A stretch of 53,219 nt of DNA from Flavobacteriaceae bacterium. Lineage in GTDB: Bacteria > Bacteroidota > Bacteroidia > Flavobacteriales > Flavobacteriaceae. The notes under the pieces are model-generated. The model did no database searches. It was not told where the DNA came from and saw only the letters and a program-made list of their open reading frames with translations. Numbering within the stretch: position 1 is the stretch's first letter; the number at the start of each line of letters is the position of its first letter. Position numbers and translations under genes: made by a program. This document shows positions 18,386 to 26,945 of the stretch, piece by piece. The stretch lies in NCBI GenBank assembly GCA_028825365.1, contig JAPKAF010000004.1:1-53219 (forward strand). Direction: 5' to 3'.

Positions 18386-19792
18386 ATGAAAAACATACTG
18401 TTCTTTTTTATAATTGTATATAATTCTGCATATTCTCAAACTGATAAAATGAATTTAAGTTTAGAGGAGGCAATTAATTATGCGCAAATTAATAATGCAA
18501 CTTTAAAATCTGCTGATCTACAAATTAAAGCAGCCGAAGCAATTAAACGGGAAACAATTGCGATTGGGTTACCAAAAATAAATGCTAGTATAAATTATAA
18601 TAGTTGGATAAAGCAGCAAGTATCATTAATTCCGGCAGCAGCATTTGATAATACACAAAACATTGTTGATGTAGTCAATAATTATTTTAATGTAGATCAA
18701 AACAATAATAACATTAATCAAGCAGAAGGATTAATTCCTTTAAAATTTGGAACCAAACAATCCCTTAACGGAAATATAAACTTAACACAATTAGTTTTTG
18801 ACGGGTCTTATTTTGTTGGAATAAAATCTGTTCAAATTTATGTAGACATTGAAGAAGGAATAAGAAATAAAACTTCTATTGAATTGAGAAAAAGCACTAT
18901 TGAATCTTATGGAAATGTGCTCTTGGCTAAAGAAAGTGTCCGTATTATAAATAAAAATATAAAAATCGTTGAAAACACATTAAATGAGTTAATAAAAATA
19001 TATGAGAATGGCCTTACCGAAGAAGAAAACGTGGAGCAGTTACAAATCACATTATCAGGCTTAGAGAGTAATTTGAAAAATGGTTTGTTACAAGAAAAAT
19101 TAGCTTCACAGCTATTAAACCTTATCCTAGGATTAGAAATTAATCAAGAAATTAACTTAACAGAAAACTTTGAAGATCTTATTGATAAGAGTATTGACAT
19201 ATCAATAATTTCAAAAACTAGTGACACAAAAAAATCTGCAGATTACATAATTAAGGATAATGAAAAAACTTCTAAGGAACTATTGGTCTTTTATGAAAAA
19301 ACTAAACTTTTACCAACCATAAATGCTTTCTTAAATGCAGGCTATCAAGGATACTCAGATCAATTTAACTTTACTAACAGCTCACAAAAATGGTATGGGT
19401 CTACAATCTTTGGACTTAAAATGGATATTCCAATTTTGAGTTCTGGAGAGCAATTGTCTAAAATTACTAGAGCTAAGATAGAATTAGAAAAATCAAATTT
19501 ACAATTAAGTGAACTAGAAAAAAAGTTAAATATTGAAACTAATCTTGCTAAAGGAAATTATCAATTTGCAATTGAAGATTACTACAACAAGAAAAGAAAC
19601 CTTGAATTAGCGGAAAGAATTGAAAAAAAGAATCAAATCAAATTTACAGAAGGAATAGCATCTAGTTTTGATTTAAGAGAAGCCCAAACTCAACTTTACA
19701 AATCACAACAAAGTTATTTGTTATCCATGCTTACTATAATCAACTCAAAGGCTAAATTAGAATCATTAACATCTGAAATCTCTAAAAATTAA
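18386..19792 (+). CDS. TolC-family outer membrane efflux protein
   Basis: The outer-membrane channel of a tripartite pump. The 468 residues start with a signal peptide (1-17, ending AYSQ) followed by the outer-membrane-efflux repeat architecture: long alpha-helical coiled segments (about 25-60 and 150-240), then a second copy (about 290-460). The beta segments include LNGNINLTQLVFDG and FGLKMDIPILSSGEQ. That two-fold repeat and the length fit TolC. The adaptor gene follows 7 nt later, so channel, adaptor and pump are made together. Confidence 0.92.
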   Translation: MKNILFFFIIVYNSAYSQTDKMNLSLEEAINYAQINNATLKSADLQIKAAEAIKRETIAIGLPKINASINYNSWIKQQVSLIPAAAFDNTQNIVDVVNNYFNVDQNNNNINQAEGLIPLKFGTKQSLNGNINLTQLVFDGSYFVGIKSVQIYVDIEEGIRNKTSIELRKSTIESYGNVLLAKESVRIINKNIKIVENTLNELIKIYENGLTEEENVEQLQITLSGLESNLKNGLLQEKLASQLLNLILGLEINQEINLTENFEDLIDKSIDISIISKTSDTKKSADYIIKDNEKTSKELLVFYEKTKLLPTINAFLNAGYQGYSDQFNFTNSSQKWYGSTIFGLKMDIPILSSGEQLSKITRAKIELEKSNLQLSELEKKLNIETNLAKGNYQFAIEDYYNKKRNLELAERIEKKNQIKFTEGIASSFDLREAQTQLYKSQQSYLLSMLTIINSKAKLESLTSEISKN

Positions 19793-19799
19793 TTTAATT

Positions 19800-20954
19800 A
19801 TGAAAAAAATATTTATAATAATCAGTTCTTTAATTTTCTCTTGTCAGAGTGATAATAAATCTATTGAAGAGGTTATTAATTCTAACGATATAGATTTAAT
19901 AAAACTAAAAAGAAAAGAAATTACAGATAATCAACAAGAGATTTACAAAAAAATAAGTCTTATTGATGAAAAATTGAGTGAAATAGAAAACAATTCTAAA
20001 TATCCGATTGTTTCAACTATCAATGTAAAAAATGAAATTTTTAAGCACTATGTACAACTGCAAGGAGATGTGAAATCAGATAAAATTATTTCAATTTATC
20101 CTGAATTTTCAGGAATTCTTAAAAATATTTATGTTAAAAGTGGAGAAAATGTAAGTCAAGGTCAAGTTTTAGCTACAATAGATGATGGCGGATTAAAGCA
20201 ACAGTTAGCACAACTTGAAATTACTTATAATTTAGCTAAAACAACATATGAAAGACAAGAGAGGCTTTGGAATCAAAAAATAGGAAGTGAAATTCAGTTT
20301 TTACAATCAAAATCTATGTTTAACGCTCAAAGCAAGGCAATAGAACAATTAAATAAACAGTTAGATAAAACAGTAATTAAAGCTCCATTCTCTGGTGTTA
20401 TTGACAATGTGATTGCAAAACAAGGAGAGGTCGTATACCCTGGAAGGTCAAATTTAATGTTGTTAGTAAATATGGAACAAATGTTCGTGGTTTCTAAGGT
20501 CCCTGAGAATTACATCAATACTATAACTAAGGGAAAAGAAATAACAATAGAAGCTCCAATGCTAAACATGACGTTAAAATCTAAAATCAGATTAGTCGCT
20601 AATTTTATAAATCCGTCTAATAGAACGTTTAGAATTGAGGCTGACATTCCTTACAATGAGTATAAAATAAAGCCCAACCTAAACGTAAAAATAAATGTCA
20701 ACGACTATACCAATAAAAATGCAATTCTAGTTAAGTTAAATTATATAAATATGGATAGTAATAATGATCAATATGTATATAAAATCATCAATAAAAAAGG
20801 AAGGTCTTACGCTTCTAAAACTATTATTCAAACAGGAAAAGATAATGGGGACTTTGTGGAAGTTCTTAAAGGTTTAAGCGCAAACGATGAAGTAGTAAGC
20901 GAGGGTGCAAGAAAATTGACAAACAACAGTATAGTAAAGATCATTAATAACTAA
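19800..20954 (+). CDS. RND efflux periplasmic adaptor (membrane fusion) lipoprotein
   Basis: Links the inner-membrane pump to the TolC channel. In 384 residues it shows a lipoprotein signal (MKKIFIIISSLIFSC, Cys15), then a coiled-coil-prone stretch (about 30-62). A barrel-sandwich/lipoyl domain follows in two halves: SGILKNIYVKSGENVSQGQVLA (split by the helical hairpin) and TVIKAPFSGVIDNVIAKQGE. A beta-barrel and C-terminal membrane-proximal domain complete it. This is the standard HlyD/AcrA-type plan. It follows the TolC gene by 7 nt and precedes the pump by 10 nt. Confidence 0.93.
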   Translation: MKKIFIIISSLIFSCQSDNKSIEEVINSNDIDLIKLKRKEITDNQQEIYKKISLIDEKLSEIENNSKYPIVSTINVKNEIFKHYVQLQGDVKSDKIISIYPEFSGILKNIYVKSGENVSQGQVLATIDDGGLKQQLAQLEITYNLAKTTYERQERLWNQKIGSEIQFLQSKSMFNAQSKAIEQLNKQLDKTVIKAPFSGVIDNVIAKQGEVVYPGRSNLMLLVNMEQMFVVSKVPENYINTITKGKEITIEAPMLNMTLKSKIRLVANFINPSNRTFRIEADIPYNEYKIKPNLNVKINVNDYTNKNAILVKLNYINMDSNNDQYVYKIINKKGRSYASKTIIQTGKDNGDFVEVLKGLSANDEVVSEGARKLTNNSIVKIINN

Positions 20955-20964
20955 ATCTAAGAAA

Positions 20965-23900
20965 TTGAAAAATAATCTAGAAAAAGAATTTAAACCGTCT
21001 TCTTGGGCTATTAATAATAGTGTGACAATTTATGTTTTAATGGCCTTAATACTATTTTTGGGGGTTAGTTCTTATTTTAATATGCCAAGAGAAGATTATC
21101 CTGAAATTAAAGAAAATATAGTTTTTGTAAGTTCAATTTACCCAGGAAACACTTCAGAAGACGTAGAAAAGTTAATTACTGAGCCATTAGAAGATAAATT
21201 AAAATCACTAAATAATATTGAAAAAATCAGTTCTTCATCTCAAGAAAACTTTTCAATTATAATCATAGAGTTTAATGATGAAATTAGTTTTTTAGAAGCA
21301 AAGCTTAAAGTAAAAGATGAAATTGAAACTGCTACAGCCAGCGAAGATTGGCCAATGTTTAATAATGTAAAAGTGGATCCAAGTGTTTTTAATTTAACTT
21401 TTACAGAAGAAATGCCAATATTAAATATCAATATATCTGGCGATTATACAACTAGTAAACTAAAACAATATTCTGAAATACTACAAAAAGAAATAGAGAG
21501 CCTAAGTGAAATAAAGAAAGTAGACATAAGAGGTGCATTAGATAAAGAAATAGAAGTTGCCGTGGACATCTATAAAATGATGGCTGCAAAAGTTAGTTTT
21601 TATGATGTCATAGGCGCTATACAAAATGGGAATATCTCTATTTCTGCTGGGAGTTTAAAAGAGAGTGAGCAGAGAAAAACATTAAGGATAATTGGTGAGA
21701 TTAGTTCGCCTATAGACTTGGAGAATTTTGTTATAAAAACTGAGTTTAATAGCCCTGTTTTATTGAAAGATATAGCTACTGTAAGCTTTAAAGAAAAAGA
21801 AACTACAACATTCGCTAGAGAAAATGGTGAGGCTGTTGTAATGTTAGATGTAAAGAAAAGATCTGGACAAAATATGATTGAAGCGGCTGAAAAAACACGC
21901 AAAATTGTAAATAAGACTCTAAAGGATGTTTTCCCAAAAAACTTAAAAATTAGTATAACTAACGATCAATCAGAACTGACTAAAAACCAAGTTATTGATT
22001 TAGTAAATAGTATAATTTTTGGTATTGTATTAGTTGTTACTGTTCTTCTGTTTTTTCTTGGATTTAAGAATGCTTTGTTTGTTGGGTTTGCGATACCTAT
22101 GTCCATGTTCATGTCATTATTTATATTAGACACACTTGGGTATACACTAAATACAATGATACTTTTTGGTCTAATTATGGGTCTTGGTATGCTAGTTGAT
22201 AATGGAATTGTTGTTGTAGAAAATGTTTACAGGCTGATGGAAAAAGAAGGTCTAAATAGAATTGAAGCAACTAAAAAAGGTATATCAGAAATCGCATTTC
22301 CAATAATAATCTCTACCGCAACGACAATAGCTGCCTTTATTCCTCTAGGACTTTGGCCTGGAAGAATTGGAAAGTTTATGGTGTTTTTCCCTATAACTCT
22401 TTCTGTCGTATTGGGTTCATCATTATTTGTAGCTATTTTTTTTAATTCAGTTTTAGTTTCAAAAATGATGAAGATTGAGGATACTAACATGCCTTTAAAA
22501 AGAATAATTAGAATTACAAGTGTATTAGCAATATTTGGATTTGCTTTCTTGGGGTACGGGTTATTTGATTGGGATTCTGGAGAAACTTACAGATTCATAG
22601 GTACACTACAAATCTTTGTTGCAATTAATTTTTGGATATACAGATTGTTTTTAAGAAGAGCTGCCAATAATTTTCAACAAAAATTATTGCCAAAAATTGA
22701 TACTTTATATGAAAATACATTAAAGAAGATACTAATAGGTAAGCGACCTTATTTAATAATTTTATCCGCTACACTTCTTTTGGCATTATCTTTTTATGGA
22801 TTTGGGAAGTCTATAGAATCTCAAAGAACAAGTATAGAGTTTTTTCCAGAAGAGGATCCTAGACAAATCACAGTTTATATAGAATATCCCGAAGGAACTG
22901 ACATCGATAAAACAAATGAGATAGCAAAAAAAATAGAAAAAGAAGTTTATTTAATAATAAACTCTGATAAGTTTAAGGACGAGTCTGGATATAATTTTAT
23001 GGTAGAAAGTACAGTTTCGCAAGTTGGAGAAGGTTCAGAAAATGCTGAAACTGAACTTGGAACTGCTTCTGAGATGCCTAATAGAGCTAAAATCACTTTA
23101 ACTTTAAGAGATTTTAAATTCAGAAATGGTGTTAGCTCAAGATTGCTTAGAAAAGAAATTCAGGATAAGCTTAAAAACAAATATCCTGGAGTCTCAATAG
23201 CGGTAGAAAAAAATCAATCTGGCCCTCCTGTTGGGTATCCAATTAATATAGAATTAACAGGGGAGGATTACTCCTTACTTATAGAAAAAGCAGAAGAAAT
23301 TACAGAGTTTATTAATAAAAGAAATATTCAAGGAATTGAAGAGCTAAAAATTGATGTAAATAAATCTAGAGCTATAAGTTTAATTAATGTAGATCGTATT
23401 AAAGCTGGTGAATTAGGAATAAGTGCTGGTCAAATAGGTCAACAATTGCGCACCTCTTTATTCGGATCTAAAGCAGGTGTCTATAAATTAGATGGAGAAG
23501 ACTATGATATAAATATTAGATTCAATAATAGTGACAGGTATTCAGAAAACTCTTTATATGATCAAAATTTAACATTTAAAGATCCCTCAACTGGAAAAAC
23601 TAAAGAAGTTCCAATCTCTTCAATTACTAGTAAATCTCAGACAACAACCTTTAGTGAAATAAAACACAAAAATTTTAAAAGAATTGTTACAATTTATTCA
23701 GGTTTATCTTCTGGTTATACGGATGCAGGAGCAATTGTTTCACAAATTGAAAATGAAATGTCAAATTTCCAACAGGGCTTGAATAATGTGAATGTAGATT
23801 ACACTGGCCAAATTGAAGAGCAAAACAAAAATGGTAAATTTTTGATATCGGCATTCTTTACAGGATTAGGCCTAATATTCTTGTTACTTATTTATCAGTT

Positions 23901-24438
23901 TAATTCAATAAGTAAGCCGACCATTATTATGATAGCTATTTTTTTAAGTCTAATTGGTGTTTTTGGGCATCTTGTTATTAGTGGTAATCCTTTTGTTATA
24001 ATGATGACAATGATGGGGATAATTGCTCTTTCAGGAATAGTGGTGAATAATGGCGTTGTTTTGTTAGATTATTCTGAAATACTTCTAGAAAGAAAAAAAT
24101 TAGACCCTAAGAATAATAAGCATGAAATAGAATTAAAATTTGAATCTATTGTAGAATCTTGCAAGTCTAGACTTAGACCAGTGCTGTTAACTGCTATTAC
24201 TACCATATTGGGATTAATTCCATTAGCTATAGGTTTTAATATAAACTTTTATACACTGTTTAGTAGCTTCAATCCAAACATTTATATGGGTGGAGATAAT
24301 TTTGTGTTCTGGGGACCTTTAGCCAAAACTGTTATTTCGGGATTAGTAGTTGCTACTTTTTTAACTCTATTTGTAGTTCCTTCACTGTTTTTAATGATTG
24401 AGAAATTTAAATTGTGGATAAGATTAAGATATAAGTAA
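20965..24438 (+). CDS. RND multidrug-type efflux pump (TTG start)
   Basis: The inner-membrane pump of the operon, 1157 residues with the double RND repeat: helix 1 (about 20-38), porter loop with YPGNTSEDVEKLITEPLEDKL, and helices 2-6 (about 345-500). An extra membrane segment (about 515-565) separates it from the second half. Helix 4 carries GLGMLVDNGIVVVENV: the first proton-relay Asp is present (about 412) and the second is Asn. The only workable start is TTG at 20965. The N-terminus KPSSWAINNSVTIYV matches how such pumps begin, and the next ATG would remove the first helix. The substrate is unknown. Confidence 0.92.
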   Translation: MKNNLEKEFKPSSWAINNSVTIYVLMALILFLGVSSYFNMPREDYPEIKENIVFVSSIYPGNTSEDVEKLITEPLEDKLKSLNNIEKISSSSQENFSIIIIEFNDEISFLEAKLKVKDEIETATASEDWPMFNNVKVDPSVFNLTFTEEMPILNINISGDYTTSKLKQYSEILQKEIESLSEIKKVDIRGALDKEIEVAVDIYKMMAAKVSFYDVIGAIQNGNISISAGSLKESEQRKTLRIIGEISSPIDLENFVIKTEFNSPVLLKDIATVSFKEKETTTFARENGEAVVMLDVKKRSGQNMIEAAEKTRKIVNKTLKDVFPKNLKISITNDQSELTKNQVIDLVNSIIFGIVLVVTVLLFFLGFKNALFVGFAIPMSMFMSLFILDTLGYTLNTMILFGLIMGLGMLVDNGIVVVENVYRLMEKEGLNRIEATKKGISEIAFPIIISTATTIAAFIPLGLWPGRIGKFMVFFPITLSVVLGSSLFVAIFFNSVLVSKMMKIEDTNMPLKRIIRITSVLAIFGFAFLGYGLFDWDSGETYRFIGTLQIFVAINFWIYRLFLRRAANNFQQKLLPKIDTLYENTLKKILIGKRPYLIILSATLLLALSFYGFGKSIESQRTSIEFFPEEDPRQITVYIEYPEGTDIDKTNEIAKKIEKEVYLIINSDKFKDESGYNFMVESTVSQVGEGSENAETELGTASEMPNRAKITLTLRDFKFRNGVSSRLLRKEIQDKLKNKYPGVSIAVEKNQSGPPVGYPINIELTGEDYSLLIEKAEEITEFINKRNIQGIEELKIDVNKSRAISLINVDRIKAGELGISAGQIGQQLRTSLFGSKAGVYKLDGEDYDINIRFNNSDRYSENSLYDQNLTFKDPSTGKTKEVPISSITSKSQTTTFSEIKHKNFKRIVTIYSGLSSGYTDAGAIVSQIENEMSNFQQGLNNVNVDYTGQIEEQNKNGKFLISAFFTGLGLIFLLLIYQFNSISKPTIIMIAIFLSLIGVFGHLVISGNPFVIMMTMMGIIALSGIVVNNGVVLLDYSEILLERKKLDPKNNKHEIELKFESIVESCKSRLRPVLLTAITTILGLIPLAIGFNINFYTLFSSFNPNIYMGGDNFVFWGPLAKTVISGLVVATFLTLFVVPSLFLMIEKFKLWIRLRYK

Positions 24439-24446
24439 TATCTTAT

Positions 24447-24454
24447 TAAATTTG
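24447..24454 (+). promoter_or_regulatory. -7 box (TAAATTTG) for aspS
   Basis: Exact TAnnTTTG match 18 nt before the aspS start. No TTG lies at the right distance upstream. It would free aspS from the upstream efflux operon. Confidence 0.45.
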
Positions 24455-24472
24455 TAATTATAATAATAGACT

Positions 24473-26221
24473 ATGTATAGAACTCACAATTGTGGAGAAT
24501 TAAGGATTTCGGATTTAGGAAAGGAAGTAACGTTATCTGGATGGGTCCAAAAATCTAGAGATAAAGGGTTTATGGTTTGGGTTGATCTTAGAGATCGCTA
24601 TGGAATATCTCAACTAATATTTGATGAAGAGAGAACTTCAAAAGATATTTTACAAAATGCTAAGTCACTAGGAAGAGAGTTTGTTATACAAGTAAAAGGA
24701 GAGGTTATTGAACGAAGTTCTAAAAACCCTAATATACTGACTGGTGAAATTGAAATTTTAGTAACAGAGTTAAAAATCCTTAATAAATCAAAAGTTCCAC
24801 CATTCACAATTGAAGAAAAGACAGACGGAGGTGATGAGTTAAGAATGCAATATAGGTATTTAGACATAAGAAGAAATTCAATAAAAGATAATTTGATCCT
24901 AAGGCATAAAGTAACACAAGAAGTGAGAAGTTACCTGTCTTCCAGTGATTTTATTGAGGTAGAAACTCCTTACTTAATTAAATCAACGCCAGAAGGTGCT
25001 AGAGATTTTGTTGTTCCGTCAAGAATGAATGAGGGAGAATTTTATGCATTACCACAATCCCCTCAAACTTTCAAACAATTATTAATGGTTGGTGGATTAG
25101 ATAAATATTTTCAAATTGTAAAATGTTTTAGAGATGAAGATCTAAGAGCTGATAGACAACCTGAATTTACCCAAATCGATTGTGAAATGTCTTTCGTTAA
25201 TCAAGAAGATATTCTAAATACTTTTGAAGGATTAACAAAACATTTAATCAAAAAAGTTAAAAATATTGATATTAAATCATTTCCAAGAATGACTTATGAT
25301 GATGCCATGTCAAAATATGGATCTGATAAACCTGATATAAGATTTGGAATGGAATTTGGTGAACTAAATGAAGTAACAAAACATAAGGACTTTAATGTTT
25401 TTAATACAGCCGAACTTGTCGTTGGTATTAGCGTCCCTAAAGGAAATGATTTTACTAGAAAACAACTTGACAAATATACGGATTGGGTAAAAAGACCACA
25501 AATTGGTGCTAGTGGATTAATCTATTTAAGATGTAATGAGGATGGAACTTTTAAATCTTCTGTGGATAAATTTTATAACCAGGATGATTTAAAAAAATGG
25601 GCTAAAATAACTAAAGCAAGTAAAGGAGATTTAGTACTAATACTTTGCGGTAAATCAGATAAAGTAAGAGCTCAATTAAGTGCTCTAAGATTACATGTAG
25701 CTGAAAATCTAGGGTTAAGAAAAGCGGATGAATTTGCACCACTTTGGGTTACAGACTTCCCATTACTTGAGTGGGATGAAGAATCTAATAAGTACCATGC
25801 CATGCATCACCCGTTTACATCTCCTAAACTAGATCAACTTGAATTACTAAAAACCAATCCTAGTGATGTGAAAGCTAATGCATATGATTTAGTGCTAAAT
25901 GGTAATGAAATTGGCGGTGGATCAATTAGAATTCATGATAAAAAAATACAAGCATTAATGCTTAAACACCTAGGGTTTTCTGAAAAAGATGCAAATGAAC
26001 AGTTTGGATTTTTAATGAATGCTTTTGAATATGGCGCTCCTCCACATGGGGGTATTGCTTTTGGTCTTGACAGATTAGTTGCAATATTGGGAGGGCAAGA
26101 AACTATAAGGGATTTCATTGCCTTTCCTAAAAACAATTCAGGTAGAGATGTAATGATTAACTCACCATCTAAGCTTGACTCAAAACAATTAGATGAGCTG
26201 AATCTAAATGTTAATTTATAA
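24473..26221 (+). CDS. aspS: Aspartyl-tRNA synthetase
   Basis: A class IIb synthetase of 582 residues, the normal bacterial length. It has an N-terminal OB-fold anticodon domain (1-105, with [21 protein letters not shown]) and a catalytic core with motif 2 in [18 protein letters not shown]. The bacterial GAD insertion domain lies at about 290-410 ([17 protein letters not shown] near its end), and motif 3 is [15 protein letters not shown] near the C-terminus. asnS is present at 4786, so the enzyme need not mischarge tRNA-Asn. A small membrane-protein gene begins 1 nt after the stop. Confidence 0.97.
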   Translation: MYRTHNCGELRISDLGKEVTLSGWVQKSRDKGFMVWVDLRDRYGISQLIFDEERTSKDILQNAKSLGREFVIQVKGEVIERSSKNPNILTGEIEILVTELKILNKSKVPPFTIEEKTDGGDELRMQYRYLDIRRNSIKDNLILRHKVTQEVRSYLSSSDFIEVETPYLIKSTPEGARDFVVPSRMNEGEFYALPQSPQTFKQLLMVGGLDKYFQIVKCFRDEDLRADRQPEFTQIDCEMSFVNQEDILNTFEGLTKHLIKKVKNIDIKSFPRMTYDDAMSKYGSDKPDIRFGMEFGELNEVTKHKDFNVFNTAELVVGISVPKGNDFTRKQLDKYTDWVKRPQIGASGLIYLRCNEDGTFKSSVDKFYNQDDLKKWAKITKASKGDLVLILCGKSDKVRAQLSALRLHVAENLGLRKADEFAPLWVTDFPLLEWDEESNKYHAMHHPFTSPKLDQLELLKTNPSDVKANAYDLVLNGNEIGGGSIRIHDKKIQALMLKHLGFSEKDANEQFGFLMNAFEYGAPPHGGIAFGLDRLVAILGGQETIRDFIAFPKNNSGRDVMINSPSKLDSKQLDELNLNVNL

Positions 26222-26222
26222 T

Positions 26223-26498
26223 ATGAAAAAACTAATTGTTTTTACTACAATTCTTAGTTTATCTCTAATTTCTTTTGGTCTTCTGTTTAAGAATATTAAT
26301 GTAGATTTTGAAATCTTTAATTTAAGTATTGATTTTGAAATCAATAGTGATCAAGTGATAGGATCTGGTGTTGTAATTTTATTTTTTATTGTATTTCCAA
26401 CCTTTTCATATTATCGATGGAAAGATAAAGACGTAAGAGATTATATGCTAACGCAAGAAAATATTGATAAAATGAATAAAACTAAAAAAAGAGATTAG
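26223..26498 (+). CDS. Small two-helix membrane protein
   Basis: I do not recognise this 91-residue protein. It starts at the ATG one base after the aspS stop (an earlier in-frame ATG lies inside aspS). The first helix is at the N-terminus (MKKLIVFTTILSLSLISFG) and a second at about 46-65 (QVIGSGVVILFFIVFP). The tail is charged and basic and should face the cytoplasm. It is co-transcribed with aspS by position. Its TAG stop interlocks with the TAA stop of convergent tadA in the 4-nt overlap 26495-26498. Confidence 0.65.
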   Translation: MKKLIVFTTILSLSLISFGLLFKNINVDFEIFNLSIDFEINSDQVIGSGVVILFFIVFPTFSYYRWKDKDVRDYMLTQENIDKMNKTKKRD

Positions 26499-26938
26499 GT
26501 TCTTTTATTTTTGAAAAACTCTTTCAACATTATCTCTGTTTGACCGGCTAACACACCGCCCTCTATTTTAGTTTTTGGATGGATTTTTGATCTTAAAGCA
26601 TTAACTCCATTTTTTTTGTCTTCGGCGGAATATACTACTCTAGATATTTGACTCCAATATAATGCACCAAAACACATTGAACATGGCTCTAGTGTAACAT
26701 ACATTGTACACTCATGTAAAAATTTAGATCCTAAAAAATTTGAAGCTGAAGTTATTGCCAATATCTCAGCATGTGCGGTGACATCGCAAAGTGATTCAGT
26801 CAAGTTGTGGGACCTAGCTATAATTTTATTGTCAATTACAATTATTGCACCCACAGGAACTTCCCCTTTATCTAATCCAATCTTGGCCTCTTCAATGGCT
26901 TTTTTCATGAAATAACTAGAGTCGTAATTTAAAAGCAT
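26495..26938 (-). CDS. tadA: tRNA-specific adenosine-34 deaminase
   Basis: Converts the wobble adenosine of tRNA-Arg(ACG) to inosine. The 147 residues contain the full zinc site: HAEILAI (zinc-binding His56 and catalytic Glu58) and PCSMC (Cys86 and Cys89). The family feature VPVGAIIV lies ahead of it. Length and the Cys-Ser-Met-Cys variant fit TadA better than guanine or cytosine deaminases, which belong to the same superfamily. It lies 7 nt downstream of the M36 protease gene on the minus strand and is probably co-transcribed with it. Confidence 0.88.
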   Translation of the reverse strand: MLLNYDSSYFMKKAIEEAKIGLDKGEVPVGAIIVIDNKIIARSHNLTESLCDVTAHAEILAITSASNFLGSKFLHECTMYVTLEPCSMCFGALYWSQISRVVYSAEDKKNGVNALRSKIHPKTKIEGGVLAGQTEIMLKEFFKNKRT

Positions 26939-26945
26939 TAATGTG

